Source: Streptomyces griseoviridis
Lineage (GTDB): Bacteria > Actinomycetota > Actinomycetes > Streptomycetales > Streptomycetaceae
Reading direction: 5' to 3'
DNA length: 64,000 nucleotides
NCBI RefSeq assembly: GCF_005222485.1
Contig: NZ_CP029078.1
Span: 744,001-808,000 of the forward strand
The position numbers and the translations under genes were made by a program. Of this stretch, positions 42,824 to 53,038 are shown one piece after another. The notes below the pieces were generated by a model that worked only from the letters and a program-made list of their open reading frames with translations, had not been told where the DNA came from and searched no databases. How positions within the stretch are numbered: position 1 is the stretch's first letter; the number at the start of each line of letters is the position of its first letter.

Positions 42824-45259
42824 ATGGCACAGGGCACGGTCCAGGTGACGCACACCGGTACATCGCGGTGGCGGCGCCGCACGGGTGAGTACGCGTCGCT
42901 CGCCGCCGCCCTGGAGGCCGCGGCCGAGGGAGACGTGCTCACCGTCGCTCCCGGCACCTATCGGGAGAATCTCGTCATCGAGCGGGCGGTGACGCTGCGC
43001 GGCCCCGAGGGCGCTCCAGGCTCCGTCCGGATCGCCCCGCTGGACGGAGTGCCCCTGACGGTGCGCGCCTCCGCGGTCGTCCAGGACCTGCATGTGGAGG
43101 GCCAGGACTCGGCCGCCCCCGCGCTGCTCGTCGAAGAGGGCGCCCCGGAGCTGACGGACGTGCGGATCGTCACCCGCTCCGCCGCAGGCATCGAGGTGCG
43201 CGGCGGCGCCCGGCCGACCGTGCGGCGCTGCACCGTCGACAACCCGGCCGGGGTCGGCATCGCCGTCCTCGACGGCGGCGGTGGCGTCTTCGAGGAGTGC
43301 GAGGTCGTCGCGGCGGGGCAGTCGGGGGTCGCGGTGCGCGGCGGCGGACACCCGCGCCTCGACCGCTGCCGCATCCACCACACCTCCGGCGCGGGCCTGA
43401 CGGCGACCGGCGAGAACTCCGCCCTGGAGGCGGTGGGGTGCGAGATCTACGAGGTGCGGGGCAGTGGCGTGCAGATCACCGCCCGCGCCACCGCGCACCT
43501 CACCGACTGCGCGGTGCACCGCACCACGGCCGACGGCATCACCCTGGACACCGACGCGGTGCTGACGCTCGCCGACTGCCGCATCCATGACATCCCGGAG
43601 AACGCGGTGGACCTGCGTTCCCGCTCGGTCCTCACCCTGACCCGCACCACGGTCAGGCAGTTCGGGCGCAACGGCCTGTCGGTGTGGGACCCGGGCACCC
43701 GGGTCGACGCCAACCAGTGCGAGATCTTCGACAGCACGGGCGACTACCCGGCCGTCTGGGTCAGTGACGGCGCGACCGCCGTCCTCGACTCCTGCCGGGT
43801 GCACGACGTGCCCGACGCCCTGTTCGTGCTCGACCGCGGCTCCCGCGCCGACGTCGTCGACAGCGACCTCTCGCAGGTGCGCAACACGGCGGTGTCGGTG
43901 AGCGACGGCGCCACCGCGCAGCTCGACGACTGCCGGATCAGGGACGCGGCGACGGGCGCCTGGTTCCGTGACCACGGCAGCGGCGGCACCCTCAACAACT
44001 GCACGCTGGACGGCACCCAGACCGGGGTGATCGTCACCAAGGGCGCCGACCCGACCATCGAGCGGTGCACGGTCGACTCCCCCGCCGAGGCCGGCTTCTA
44101 CGTGTCGGCGGGCGGGCGCGGGACGTTCCTGCACTGCAAGGTGACGGGCAGCGGCGGCTACGGCTTCCACGTGATAGACGGCTGCCGGACGACGCTCCGC
44201 AGATGCCGTACCGAGCGGTGCTCGCGCGGCGGCTACGAGTTCGCGGACATCGGCCCGGACGCGGCGCCCGGCACGGGACCCGACGTCGAGGACTGCACGA
44301 GCGACGAGAGCGGCGGGGTGCGGCCGCCCGCGGCGGAGCCCGTGGTGCAGACGGCCGCGCAGTCCTCCGGGCTGCTCGGCGCGATCCCCGGGCAGCGCAC
44401 CGCGGAACCGTCCGTCCCCGCCGTCCCCGAGGAACCGGCGCAGCCGGCCCGCACCTCCACGGCCGTCCTCGGTGAACTGGACGCGCTGGTCGGCCTGGAC
44501 AGCGTCAAGCGCGAGGTGCGGGCCCTGACCGACATGATCGAGGTGGGCAGGCGCCGCCAGCAGGCCGGCCTCAAGGCGGCGTCGGTCAAACGCCATCTGG
44601 TCTTCACCGGCTCCCCCGGCACCGGCAAGACGACGGTCGCCCGGCTGTACGGCGAGATCCTGCGCTCCCTCGGCGTCCTGGAGAAGGGCCATCTCGTCGA
44701 GGTGTCCCGGGTCGACCTGGTCGGCGAGCACATCGGCTCGACGGCGATCCGCACCCAGGAGGCGTTCGACCGGGCGCGCGGCGGGGTCCTGTTCATCGAC
44801 GAGGCGTACGCGCTGTCGCCCGAGGACTCCGGGCGGGACTTCGGCAAGGAGGCCATCGACACGCTGGTGAAGCTGATGGAGGACCACCGGGACGCGGTCG
44901 TGGTGATCGTCGCGGGCTACACGGCGGAGATGGAGCGGTTCCTGTCGGTCAACCCCGGTGTGGCGTCCCGTTTCTCACGGACCATCACCTTCAGCGACTA
45001 CGGTCCCGAGGAGCTGCTCAGGATCGTGGAGCAGCAGGCCGAGGAGCACGAGTACAGCCTCGCGGAGGGTGCCTCGGACGCGCTCCTGGCGTACTTCGCG
45101 CAGTTGCCGAAGGGCCCGGCGTTCGGCAACGGCCGTACCGCGCGGCAGACGTTCGAGGCGATGGTGGAGCGGCACGCGAGCCGGGTCGCCCAGCTGCCGG
45201 AGCCGAGCACCGACGATCTGACGCTCCTCTACGGCGAGGATCTGCCCGAGTCGGCCTGA
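42824..45259 (+). CDS. beta-helix repeat protein fused to CbxX/EccA-type AAA+ ATPase
   Basis: An 811-residue cytoplasmic fusion. Residues 20-500 form a right-handed parallel beta-helix: about 20 turns of 22-24 residues with the theme 'G-V-x-V-x-x-G-A-x-P-x-L-x-D-C-x-I-x' (for example [40 protein letters not shown]). After a Pro/Ala linker (500-545) comes an AAA+ domain with Walker [10 protein letters not shown] near 595, Walker [10 protein letters not shown] near 654 and arginine-finger region [11 protein letters not shown]. The ATPase resembles CbxX/CfxQ and type VII secretion EccA. The combination suggests a remodelling ATPase that recognises partners through the solenoid. Its 3' end overlaps the convergent gene by 31 nt. 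No esx genes nearby. Confidence 0.88.
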   Translation: MAQGTVQVTHTGTSRWRRRTGEYASLAAALEAAAEGDVLTVAPGTYRENLVIERAVTLRGPEGAPGSVRIAPLDGVPLTVRASAVVQDLHVEGQDSAAPALLVEEGAPELTDVRIVTRSAAGIEVRGGARPTVRRCTVDNPAGVGIAVLDGGGGVFEECEVVAAGQSGVAVRGGGHPRLDRCRIHHTSGAGLTATGENSALEAVGCEIYEVRGSGVQITARATAHLTDCAVHRTTADGITLDTDAVLTLADCRIHDIPENAVDLRSRSVLTLTRTTVRQFGRNGLSVWDPGTRVDANQCEIFDSTGDYPAVWVSDGATAVLDSCRVHDVPDALFVLDRGSRADVVDSDLSQVRNTAVSVSDGATAQLDDCRIRDAATGAWFRDHGSGGTLNNCTLDGTQTGVIVTKGADPTIERCTVDSPAEAGFYVSAGGRGTFLHCKVTGSGGYGFHVIDGCRTTLRRCRTERCSRGGYEFADIGPDAAPGTGPDVEDCTSDESGGVRPPAAEPVVQTAAQSSGLLGAIPGQRTAEPSVPAVPEEPAQPARTSTAVLGELDALVGLDSVKREVRALTDMIEVGRRRQQAGLKAASVKRHLVFTGSPGTGKTTVARLYGEILRSLGVLEKGHLVEVSRVDLVGEHIGSTAIRTQEAFDRARGGVLFIDEAYALSPEDSGRDFGKEAIDTLVKLMEDHRDAVVVIVAGYTAEMERFLSVNPGVASRFSRTITFSDYGPEELLRIVEQQAEEHEYSLAEGASDALLAYFAQLPKGPAFGNGRTARQTFEAMVERHASRVAQLPEPSTDDLTLLYGEDLPESA

Positions 45260-47898
45260 GCGGGCGCGGGCTCCTCGGGGCGCGGGCCCGGCAGGGCGGG
45301 GGCGAGCCGGGCGAGGAGCCGGGCGCGTTCCTCGGCGAAGGCGGGGTCGGCCTGGTAGTCGGAGTGGCCGAGGATCGGCGCGGGCAGCGGGTGCGTGGCG
45401 GTACGGCCGTAGGAGAGCGGGTCCTTCAGGGGCGGCCGGTCGACCTCGGGGCCGCAGCCGCCGGGCAGCCTGACCGGGCCGCCGATGGGGTCGGTGAGCC
45501 GGTACAGGTTGCGCCAGCAGTCGACGTCGCGGTGGAGGGCGCCGAGCGCGTCGGGGCCGAAGTGGGCGGGGAACCAGCGGCCGTAGAGGCGTTCCAGCGG
45601 GCAGCCGTAGGTGAGCAGCGCGATCCGGGCGCGGACCGGCGCGGGCAGTTGCCAGGCCGCCGCGGCGGCGAGGACGCTGCCCTGCGAGTGGCCCGAGAGG
45701 ACGAGCCGGCCCCCGGTGGCGCGGGTCCAGGTGGCGATCCGCCAGGTCAGGTCGGGGACAGCGCGTTCCGCGTAGCAGGGTGGGGCGAAGGGGTGGGCGG
45801 CGCGCGGCCAGAAGGTGCCGACGTCCCAGAGGATGCCGATGGTGCGGCGCGCGGCGGGGTCCTTGTAGGCCCGCCTGCCCCAGGTGACGAACAGTATGAA
45901 GCCGAAGCCGATGAGCCAGGACCCGAGGGCCTGGGACGCCTGGGCCGCGCCGTGCACGAGGGCGAAGGCGGGGCGCGCGGCGTCGTCGGGCGGCAGGTCG
46001 GTGGTGAACGCGCCGACCAGGGCGCCGGCGCCGAGCAGCAGGGTGGTGGCGGAGGTGGCGCCGACGAGGAGCGGGGCGCGGTCGGTGAGGGTGGCCATCG
46101 CGCGGGTGGTGGCGATGCGGTGGGTGCGGGCCGGGTCCTCGGGCTCGCCCGGATGGTCGAGGGACACGACGGCCAGTTCGGCGCGGCGCAGCCGCCAGGC
46201 CCGGCGGGCGAGGTGGCCGCAGAGCACGAGCAGGACGACGAGCAGGCTGGGGATGACGGAGGCCTGCCAGGTCAGCAGAACAGGCGGTCCAGGCAGGGCG
46301 GAGCCGGTGCCGTCGAGCCAGTCGGAGACGCGCTGCGAGACGCCGCCCGACATCACCCCGCCGAGCGCGCAGGAGAGCATCGCGACGGCGGGTCCGCCGA
46401 GGCCCCGCAGGGCGGAGCGGCGGTCGGGGCGGGTGGCGTGCAGCAGGCGGGCGGCCACGGCGAGGGCCACGACCAGCGCGCCCTGGCCGAGGGCGAGGGC
46501 GCCGAAGGCGGTGCCGCCCGGCAGCCTGCCGCTCGACTCCCATCCTGGGCGGGCCCAGCAGGCGTGCGCGGCGGTGAGCATCAGCAGGGCGAGCGCGGCC
46601 AGCGGCAGCCGGCGCACCAGATGGGCGTCGAGGTGCCGGTCGAGGCGGTTCTCGCTGCGGCCCCTGCGGCACACCACCCACACCACCATGACGGCCCCGG
46701 CCAGGTGCGCCGCGATCAGCAGCAGCCCCAGGGCGCCGAGTGCCGTCGGGCCGCCCGCGCGGTCGAAGCGGGCGGCGGCCGCGGCGAGCGCGGCGGAGAC
46801 GGTGAGCAGCCCCGCCGCGGTGTGCGCGGCGCGCAGCCGGGCGACCAGGCGGCGGCCGTACCAGAAGCCGGGTCGGTCGAGGGCGGTGTGGTCGGTGTCC
46901 TCGTCGGCCGCAGTCTCCGGCACGCGGTCGAGGGGCTGCTGGGACTCGTAGGCGTTCCAGGTGCGGCGGGAGAGGTACCAGAGCAGCCAGGTGAGCGCGG
47001 CGGGGATCACGGCGGCGACGGCGAGGCGCCGTCCCGGCGGGCTCCACCAGCCGTGGTGCGAGGCGTCGGGTGACAGGAAACCGAGCCAGGTGTGGCGCTC
47101 GGCGCAGACGCGGGCGCCCGCGCACTGCCAGGCGGTGAGGTCGAGGGCGACCTCGCAGACGGCGGCGACCAGCAGCACGGTCAGGGTCAGGCCGGTGAGG
47201 CGGACGAGGAGTCCGTAGCAGCGCACGGTGCGGCGGCGGCCCCGGGAGGCGGGGCGCATCCAGTGGGCGAGGTTGACGACCATGAACGGCAGCAGGAACA
47301 GCCACAGGGCGCGGGCGCCGTTGCCCGAGGTGAGGTTGCACCAGACGTACGCCTCGGGGACCGGGCGGGTCGACCGGTCCGCGGAAGGAGCGCCGGGAAC
47401 ACCGGAAGTGTCGGAAGCACCGGGAGAACCAGGAGTGTCGGTGTGACGATCGCGACCGGCGGGGCCGTCCGCGGTGTCCCCCGGGGCGTGCTTCGAGGAC
47501 CACCCGGCTTCCCCGGCCCGGTCGGGACGGTCCGCTCGGGCGGAACGGTTCGCTCGGCCTGGTCTGCCTGCCCGGTCTGTCGGGGCCGCTGGGCTTGGTG
47601 GGACTTGTGGGGCTCCTGGAACCGCTGTGACCCCTGTGACCCCTGTGACCGCTGTGGCCCCTGTGACCGCTGGGTCCATCGAGTCCCCCGGGTCGGGACG
47701 CTGCGTCCGCCCGGTCTGCTCCGCCCGCTCGATCCGCTCGGCGTCGACGTCCGCCGCGCGCCGGAAGACGGCCGCCGTGTCGTCGCCGGTGATCCGTACC
47801 GTGCGGGGGTCGTCGAGCATCTTCTCGGGTGTGGTGCCGCCCACTCCATGGACCAGGAGTTCCAGGGCGGTGCCGGTGTGTTCGTTGGCCCGTTCCAC
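45229..47898 (-). CDS. large polytopic membrane protein with lipase-like domain
   Basis: An 889-residue protein. It opens with a hydrolase-like strand [29 protein letters not shown], is followed by about 110 residues of low-complexity repeat, then [29 protein letters not shown] and some ten to twelve membrane helices. Near residue 734 a nucleophile elbow [14 protein letters not shown] appears, so the two soluble parts probably form one alpha/beta hydrolase at the cytoplasmic side. Start GTG 47898 has GAGGGAAG upstream. The low-complexity insert contains DNA tandem repeats (see 47619-47672). Its 3' end overlaps the convergent beta-helix/AAA gene by 31 nt. Substrate unknown, perhaps lipid. Confidence 0.75.
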   Translation of the reverse strand: MERANEHTGTALELLVHGVGGTTPEKMLDDPRTVRITGDDTAAVFRRAADVDAERIERAEQTGRTQRPDPGDSMDPAVTGATAVTGVTGVTAVPGAPQVPPSPAAPTDRAGRPGRANRSARADRPDRAGEAGWSSKHAPGDTADGPAGRDRHTDTPGSPGASDTSGVPGAPSADRSTRPVPEAYVWCNLTSGNGARALWLFLLPFMVVNLAHWMRPASRGRRRTVRCYGLLVRLTGLTLTVLLVAAVCEVALDLTAWQCAGARVCAERHTWLGFLSPDASHHGWWSPPGRRLAVAAVIPAALTWLLWYLSRRTWNAYESQQPLDRVPETAADEDTDHTALDRPGFWYGRRLVARLRAAHTAAGLLTVSAALAAAAARFDRAGGPTALGALGLLLIAAHLAGAVMVVWVVCRRGRSENRLDRHLDAHLVRRLPLAALALLMLTAAHACWARPGWESSGRLPGGTAFGALALGQGALVVALAVAARLLHATRPDRRSALRGLGGPAVAMLSCALGGVMSGGVSQRVSDWLDGTGSALPGPPVLLTWQASVIPSLLVVLLVLCGHLARRAWRLRRAELAVVSLDHPGEPEDPARTHRIATTRAMATLTDRAPLLVGATSATTLLLGAGALVGAFTTDLPPDDAARPAFALVHGAAQASQALGSWLIGFGFILFVTWGRRAYKDPAARRTIGILWDVGTFWPRAAHPFAPPCYAERAVPDLTWRIATWTRATGGRLVLSGHSQGSVLAAAAAWQLPAPVRARIALLTYGCPLERLYGRWFPAHFGPDALGALHRDVDCWRNLYRLTDPIGGPVRLPGGCGPEVDRPPLKDPLSYGRTATHPLPAPILGHSDYQADPAFAEERARLLARLAPALPGPRPEEPAPAQADSGRSSP
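47619..47672. repeat. 9-bp tandem repeats inside the lipase-like gene
   Basis: Six copies of a unit close to CCnCTGTGA in the rightward strand (47619-47672) encode the peptide pattern '[18 protein letters not shown]' leftward. The repeat is in-frame (multiple of three) and sits in the low-complexity insert that separates the first hydrolase strand from the membrane helices. Confidence 0.7.
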
Positions 47899-48188
47899 TG
47901 TCCGCGCTTCCCTCGTGGCCTGCCGTCCGGTCGGTGCCGTGCGGGCCCAGGATCGCTCCTGGGGCGCGTGCGCACACCGCTCGTCACGGAATCTCCCCGA
48001 TCCGGGTGACACCTGTGGCGCGGAGGGGACGGGAGTGACGCGAGCGCACTCGGGTGGTGGGGGGCGCCGGGTCGGGCGGCCCGTGCGAGGATGGGGCGTC
48101 CGCGCACAGGGGGCGGCGAGAACGCCCTTGTCGGAGTGGGTGGGCCGGGCGTGTCGGACGGCTTGAGGCGAAAGGAACCGGAGCGTAC

Positions 48189-49004
48189 GTGAGTGAGAAT
48201 CAGAACCTCCTCGCGGAGCAGCGACGAGCCCTGATCCTGGATGAGGTCCGGCGCCGGGGCGGGGTCCGGGTCAACGAGCTGACCCGGAAGCTCGGTGTGT
48301 CGGACATGACCGTCAGGCGCGATCTGGACGCGCTGGCCCGTCAGGGCGTGCTGGAGAAGGTGCACGGCGGCGCGGTCCCGGTGGTGGAGGCGAGCACCCA
48401 CGAGCCCGGTTTCGAGGCGAAGTCGGGTCTCGAACTGACGGCCAAGGAGGACATCGCGCGCGCCGCGGCCCAGTTGGTCGCGCCGGGGAGCGCGATCGCG
48501 CTGTCGGGCGGGACGACGACGTTCGCGCTGGCGCACCAGCTGCTCGACGTCGCGGATCTCACCGTCGTCACGAACTCGGTGCGGGTGGCGGACGTGTTCC
48601 ACGCGGCGCAGCGGGTCGCGGGCCCCCGGCCGGGCGCGGCCACGGTGGTGCTGACCGGCGGGGTGCGGACCCCGTCGGACTCGCTGGTGGGTCCGGTGGC
48701 CGACCAGGCGATCGGGACGCTCCACTTCGACGTGCTGTTTCTCGGGGTGCACGGCATATCGGTGGAGGCCGGTCTGTCGACGCCGAACCTCGCGGAGGCC
48801 GAGACGAACCGACGGCTCGTGCAGTCCGCGCGCCGGGTCGTGGTGGTCGCGGATCACACCAAGTGGGGTGTGGTGGGCCTGAGTTCGTTCGCGGCGCTGG
48901 AGCAGGTCGACACCCTGGTGACGGACTCCGGGCTGCCGGGCGGGGCGCGTTCGGAGATCGCGGAGCATCTGCGGCTGGTCGTGGCGGGCGAGCGGGAGGA
49001 CTGA
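48189..49004 (+). CDS. DeoR-family transcriptional regulator
   Basis: A 271-residue regulator. The winged helix is at residues 8-62 (LLAEQRRALILDEVRRRGGVRVNELTRKLGVSDMTVRRDLDALARQGVLEKVHGGA). The C-terminal DeoR sensor, an ISOCOT-fold domain, carries the sugar-phosphate signature (IALSGGTTTFALAHQL, VVLTGGV, GLSTPNLAEAETNRRLV, VVVADHTKWG). It would respond to a phosphorylated sugar. The GTG at 48189 has GGAG 6 nt upstream. It is divergent from the lipase-like gene, about 290 nt away, which is not an obvious target; the regulon may lie elsewhere. Confidence 0.88.
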   Translation: MSENQNLLAEQRRALILDEVRRRGGVRVNELTRKLGVSDMTVRRDLDALARQGVLEKVHGGAVPVVEASTHEPGFEAKSGLELTAKEDIARAAAQLVAPGSAIALSGGTTTFALAHQLLDVADLTVVTNSVRVADVFHAAQRVAGPRPGAATVVLTGGVRTPSDSLVGPVADQAIGTLHFDVLFLGVHGISVEAGLSTPNLAEAETNRRLVQSARRVVVVADHTKWGVVGLSSFAALEQVDTLVTDSGLPGGARSEIAEHLRLVVAGERED

Positions 49005-49217
49005 CGCCCGGGGGGGCAGGCATACGGGCCCGGCGGTGTGCTGCGGCCCACGGCCTTACCGCCGCGCGGACTTCGGGGTCGTGGAGCGGGCCTTCGGCGC
49101 TCCCCCTTCGGTGACCGGTGCGTGGGAGCCGGTCCGCGTGGGCAGACACCTGATGGCACGTCAGCTAGGGTGACCTCGCTCGCCCAACTTGCCTTCTCCG
49201 CCCAGGGGGTTCGGCCC

Positions 49218-49688
49218 ATGGTCCACCGACTGCGCCCGGTCGGACTCGACTTCGTCGAGACCGCGCCCGTCCGCCTGGTGTTCGCCCGGGAGATCTCCGC
49301 CGCGCCCGACGCCGTCTTCCACGCGCTCGCCGAGGACATCCCCGGCTGGCCGTCGTGGTTCTCGGCGGTGACGCTTGCTCGGCCGCTCGACGACGGTGCC
49401 CGCCGCGAGGTCCGGCTGCGCGGCGGCGGCCGCTTCGAGGAGACGGTACTGACCGCGAAGGCGGCGGAGCTGTACGCCTACCGGGTCGACGCGACCAACG
49501 CGGCGGGCGCACGGGCCCTCGTCGAGGAGTGGCGGCTGACCCCGGCGGGCCGGGGCACCCGCGTGCAGTGGACGTTCGCGGCGGACGGGACCGCGCCGTT
49601 CCGGCTGGCCGTACGGTCGGCGCGGGCGGGACTCGGCCGCGCCTTCCGGCAGGCGGTCGCGGCGCTGGACGAACGGCTGACCGCGTAG
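49218..49688 (+). CDS. SRPBCC-family (START-like) protein
   Basis: A 156-residue single-domain protein of the polyketide-cyclase/SRPBCC fold: opening strand VRLVFAREISAAPDAVFHALAEDIPGWPSWFSAVTLARPL, middle strands and a long C-terminal helix (AGLGRAFRQAVAALDERL). The fold binds a hydrophobic ligand in a deep pocket; members are used as lipid carriers, cyclases or toxin-like proteins. AGGGGG lies 7 nt before the ATG at 49218. No polyketide genes nearby. Ligand unknown. Confidence 0.85.
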   Translation: MVHRLRPVGLDFVETAPVRLVFAREISAAPDAVFHALAEDIPGWPSWFSAVTLARPLDDGARREVRLRGGGRFEETVLTAKAAELYAYRVDATNAAGARALVEEWRLTPAGRGTRVQWTFAADGTAPFRLAVRSARAGLGRAFRQAVAALDERLTA

Positions 49689-49707
49689 CCGGACAGCCGC
49701 TACGGGG

Positions 49708-49832
49708 GTACGGCAGGCACGGCGGGTATGGCGAGTACGGCAGGCACGGCGGGTACGGCAGGCCAACGAAGACGGCGGGCCAACGGAGACGTTGGGCGGT
49801 GGAGACGTTGGGCCATGGAGACGTTGCGCCGA
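49708..49832. repeat. two adjacent minisatellites (27-bp x2 and 16-bp x3)
   Basis: A 27-bp unit beginning GTACGGCAGGCACGGCGGGTA occurs at 49708 and 49735. A different 16-bp unit beginning GGAGACGTTG occurs at 49785, 49801 and 49817. They lie between an SRPBCC gene and a convergent cysteine-metabolism gene and are not coding. Confidence 0.75.
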
Positions 49833-49960
49833 CGGACGCAGCGGCCCAACGGGTGCGGCTGCCAAGGGTGGTGAGCCGGTGCGGCCGGGTGACGGCCCGG
49901 TTGTCCGCCGGTCACCGCCGGCGCTCGCGCCGGGTTGGCCGGGGTCCGCCGGGGAGCCGG

Positions 49961-51085
49961 TCAGTCGGGCCAGACGCCCGTCTTCAACAACGACTCGATC
50001 GCCGCCGCGTACGGCGCGATGTCCAGTCCCTGGCCGGCCAGCCACTCGTCCGAGTAGTACTTGTCCAGGTAGCGGTCGCCCGGGTCGCAGAGCAGGGTGA
50101 CGACGCTCCCCTGCCGGCCCTCGGCCACCATCTCCGCGACGATCTTCAGGGCGCTCCACAGGCCGGTCCCGGTGGAGCCGCCCGCCTTGCGGCCGATGGC
50201 CCGCTCCAGGGCGCGGACGGCGGCGACGCTCGCCGCGTCGGGGACCTTCATCATCCGGTCGATCGCGCCGGGCACGAAGCTCGGCTCCATCCGGGGGCGG
50301 CCGATGCCCTCGATGCGGGAGCCGCGCTCGCAGGTGACGTCCGGGTCGCCGCTGGTCCAGCCCTCGTAGAAGCAGGAGTTCTCGGGGTCGGCGACGCAGA
50401 TGCGGGTGTCGCGCAGCGTGTAGTGGACGTACCGGGCGAGGGTCGCGGAGGTGCCGCCGGTGCCGGCCGTGGCGACGATCCAGGTCGGCTCCGGGTACCG
50501 CTCCAACTCCAGCTGGCGGAAGATGGATTCGGCGATGTTGTTGTTGCCGCGCCAGTCGGTGGCCCGTTCCGCGTAGGTGAACTGGTCCATGTAGTGGCCG
50601 CCGGTCTCCACCGCGAGGCGGGCCGACTCCTCGTACATGCGTCGTGAGTCGTCCACGAAATGGCACCGGCCGCCGTGGAACTCGATCAGCCGGCACTTCT
50701 CGGGGCTCGTGGTGCGGGGCATGACGGCGATGAAGGGGACGCCGACGAGTTTGGCGAAGTACGCCTCGGAGACGGCCGTCGAGCCGCTGGACGCCTCGAT
50801 GACCGGGCGGTCGGGTCGGATCCAGCCGTTGCAGAGGCCGTAGAGGAACAGGGAGCGGGCCAGCCGGTGCTTGAGACTGCCGGTGGGGTGGGTCGACTCG
50901 TCCTTGAGGTACAGGTCGATGCCCCAGCGCTCGGGCAGCGGGAACCACAGCAGATGGGTGTCGGCGGAGCGGTTGGCGTCGGCCTGGACCTTGCGGACGG
51001 CTTCTTTCAGCCAGTTCCGGTAGCCGTCGTCACTGCGGTCGACGTCGAGGGTCGCGCCGGTACGGGCCTGCTGGGTGGTGCTCAC
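49961..51085 (-). CDS. cds1: PLP-dependent cysteine synthase-family enzyme, Cds1-like desulfhydrase
   Basis: A 374-residue fold-type II PLP enzyme. The aldimine lysine is in [17 protein letters not shown], the phosphate loop is [16 protein letters not shown] and the substrate loop is [15 protein letters not shown]. The sequence fits the longer actinobacterial Rv3684/Cds1 group, which converts L-cysteine to pyruvate, ammonia and H2S, rather than O-acetylserine sulfhydrylase CysK (about 310 residues). GTG 51085 is preceded by AAGGAG with 7-nt spacing. Upstream is a 333-nt AT-richer gap with no gene. The exact reaction needs biochemical support; family is clear. Confidence 0.85.
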   Translation of the reverse strand: MSTTQQARTGATLDVDRSDDGYRNWLKEAVRKVQADANRSADTHLLWFPLPERWGIDLYLKDESTHPTGSLKHRLARSLFLYGLCNGWIRPDRPVIEASSGSTAVSEAYFAKLVGVPFIAVMPRTTSPEKCRLIEFHGGRCHFVDDSRRMYEESARLAVETGGHYMDQFTYAERATDWRGNNNIAESIFRQLELERYPEPTWIVATAGTGGTSATLARYVHYTLRDTRICVADPENSCFYEGWTSGDPDVTCERGSRIEGIGRPRMEPSFVPGAIDRMMKVPDAASVAAVRALERAIGRKAGGSTGTGLWSALKIVAEMVAEGRQGSVVTLLCDPGDRYLDKYYSDEWLAGQGLDIAPYAAAIESLLKTGVWPD

Positions 51086-51418
51086 GACGGTGCTCCTTAC
51101 GGTGGCTGCCGACGACGTCCCACGCGGCCGACACCTCGATCATAGGCACCTTCTTCACGCTTCTCACCTGCATAAACACACCTTTGGGGGCTCAAAGGGG
51201 CGCCTGGGCGCAGGGTCGCGCCGGGTCCGGCGGGCGTCGTCGCGCGTGCGCTCCCGGGCGACCGGTGTGCGCGTGCGGTGCCCACTGGTGCCGACGGGCG
51301 GTCAGGGGGCAGACTGCACATCGGACGTTGACGCACACTGGACCATGTAGGGAGCCGGACCAGGGCCCGCAGGGATCGGGCCCGAGGCGGCGGCGAGGCG
51401 CGCGAGGGGGCGGACAGA
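51086..51418. other. 333-nt gap between divergent genes
   Basis: The AAGGAG site of the leftward gene lies at the left edge. Bases 51158-51190 are unusually AT-rich for the window (CATAAACACACC) and may hold its promoter. GAGGGGG (51403-51409) is the ribosome binding site of the rightward gene. No RNA gene, hairpin or protein family seen. Confidence 0.4.
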
Positions 51419-51745
51419 ATGGCGGAGCCTGAGTTCACGGCGAACGGGGTGCGCATAGAGCAGCGGCTGCGGTCGCTGACCCGGGCGGGACAGGTCCGGA
51501 TCAACGACGGCAGGCTGGAGCTGCTCACCAGCTACGGCAGCGAGATCGACAGCGCGCCGGTGCAGGCGGTGCGGGCGTCCAAGCCCTGGTTCGCGCCCGA
51601 CGGCCGGGCCCTGGCCGACCTCAACGGCAAGCGGTACCTACTGACCCTGGGCGACCACGATCCGGCGCCCGGCCAGCCGGGTCCGCCCGCCGCCGGGCGG
51701 TTCATCGAGGCCGTGCGCAGGGCGGCGGGGCGCAGGCGGGGCTGA
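51419..51745 (+). CDS. small hypothetical protein
   Basis: A 108-residue basic soluble protein. It looks like a short winged or beta-rich domain (FTANGVRIEQRLRSLTRAGQVRINDGRLELLTSYGSEIDSAPVQAVRAS) followed by 'GRALADLNGKRYLLTLGDHD' and a Pro-rich, Arg-rich tail. GAGGGGG 9 nt upstream of the ATG supports the start. I do not recognise a family with confidence. It sits between the Cds1-like gene and an RsbW-like ATPase, both of which have their own promoters. Confidence 0.65.
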   Translation: MAEPEFTANGVRIEQRLRSLTRAGQVRINDGRLELLTSYGSEIDSAPVQAVRASKPWFAPDGRALADLNGKRYLLTLGDHDPAPGQPGPPAAGRFIEAVRRAAGRRRG

Positions 51746-51978
51746 CCGGCGTCCACCGCACCGACGGAGTGACCACGGGGGCGCGAGTTGCGGAAGCTCG
51801 CGCCCTGCGTCACGCTGGTCTCACGTAACTCTGGGTTTACCGGCGATCACGCTGCGAACCAGCCCGCCGGACATGACAAGCGGGCGGCCATGGCCTGAGC
51901 CTCCCCGCATCCGTACTCCGTGTACCTCCGGATCTCTGAGGTCGTTCTCCCACCGCATCAAGTCGGGGAGTCGCAGCC

Positions 51979-52500
51979 GTGAGTCACTCAAGCAGACACT
52001 GCGCGGTGCAGCTTCAAGCACTGCCGCCGCGGATCGGCCAGGTCCGCAGAATCGTATCGGCGCAGTTGCGCTACTGGCATCTGGATCCGCTCATCGACCG
52101 CGCCGCGCTCGGCGTCACCGAGCTGCTGACCAACGTCCACCGGCACGCGGCGCCCGACAAGACCTGCACCGTGGAGATCGAGCTGGTGCTGAACCGGCTC
52201 ACCGTCTCCGTGCGCGACCACGATCCCCGGCTCCCCGAGATGCGGGACGTCGACGCGTCGTCCACCAGCGGGCGCGGGCTCGCCATGGTGGCGGCCGTCA
52301 GCGAGAGCTGGGGGGTGCGCCCGGACGGCGTGTCGGGCAAGGTCGTCTGGTTCACGCTGCCGACCGCGCCCCTGACGGCTCCGCCCGCCCGCGCGCTGCG
52401 GCTCGCCGAGACACCGGCGCACCGGTTCACGGACCTCGACCACGCGCTCGACGGCCCCAGGTCGGGACACGCCCCCGCCCGGTCGGCCGTTGCCGGCTGA
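51979..52500 (+). CDS. GHKL ATPase, anti-sigma factor (RsbW) type
   Basis: A 173-residue single-domain ATPase. The N box is ALGVTELLTNVHRHAA, the G1 box VSVRDHDPRLP and the G2 box STSGRGLAMVAAVSESWGV, with a final strand KVVWFTL. Streptomyces encode dozens of such RsbW-like kinases that bind a sigma factor or phosphorylate an anti-anti-sigma partner. There is no sigma gene or STAS protein next to it. GGGGAG is 8 nt before GTG 51979. The 30-residue C-terminal extension is Pro/Ala/Arg-rich. Partner unknown. Confidence 0.85.
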   Translation: MSHSSRHCAVQLQALPPRIGQVRRIVSAQLRYWHLDPLIDRAALGVTELLTNVHRHAAPDKTCTVEIELVLNRLTVSVRDHDPRLPEMRDVDASSTSGRGLAMVAAVSESWGVRPDGVSGKVVWFTLPTAPLTAPPARALRLAETPAHRFTDLDHALDGPRSGHAPARSAVAG

Positions 52501-52562
52501 CCGGGCGGTGACGTCCGCGTCCTCGACGCGGGCCTCGCCGGGCGGCGCAGAGGTCTTCGGGG

Positions 52563-53018
52563 TCAGCCCGTGGCGCGTGCCGCATCCGCGCGGCGCACCC
52601 GTGCCACGTTCGCCACGGTGGACTCCTTCTGGCTGGGCTCGCCCTCGAACCAGGCGTCGAGGATCTCCTTCAGCAGCGGCTCGGACGTCAGCCGCAGGCT
52701 GAGCGCCAGCACGTTCGCGTCGTTCCAGCGGCGCGCGCCGCCCGCCGTGTACGCGTCAGCGCACAGGGCCGCCCGGACGCCGGGCACCTTGTTGGCGGCG
52801 ATGGAGGCGCCGGTGCCGGTCCAGCAGCACACCACCGCCTGGTCGGCGCGGCCTTCGGCGACGTCACGGGCGGCCGTCTCCGAGCAGACGGCCCACGCCG
52901 GGTCGTCGCCGGGCAGCAGCGCGCCGTGCGTGGTCACCTCGTGGCCCCGCTCGCGCAGTTCGTCGACGAGCGCGCGGGCCACGGTTTTGTCCATGTCGGA
53001 AGAGACGGAGATCCGCAT
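52563..53018 (-). CDS. RpiB/LacAB-family sugar-phosphate isomerase
   Basis: A 151-residue protein of the ribose-5-phosphate isomerase B fold: ISVSSDMDKTVARALVDELRERGHEVTTHGAL, catalytic region QAVVCCWTGTGASIAANKVPGVRAALC, and NDANVLALSLRLTSEPLLKEIL. In canonical RpiB the active-site loop is CGTG/CGSG-x-G with a catalytic Cys; here CCWTGTG keeps a Cys but with altered spacing, so substrate may differ. It lies 20 nt after the ROK gene stop, in the same direction, and may be in that operon, though AGCCTA read leftward (TAGGCT) ends 7 nt before its ATG and could be a separate leaderless promoter. Confidence 0.82.
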   Translation of the reverse strand: MRISVSSDMDKTVARALVDELRERGHEVTTHGALLPGDDPAWAVCSETAARDVAEGRADQAVVCCWTGTGASIAANKVPGVRAALCADAYTAGGARRWNDANVLALSLRLTSEPLLKEILDAWFEGEPSQKESTVANVARVRRADAARATG

Positions 53019-53038
53019 GGCGGTGAGCCTACCCGGGC

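Noticed and set aside
44975..47977. Long leftward ORF of about 1000 codons
   Set aside because: It is the Arg/Pro-rich shadow frame of the lipase-like gene, which shows membrane helices and a GHSQG motif in the other frame.
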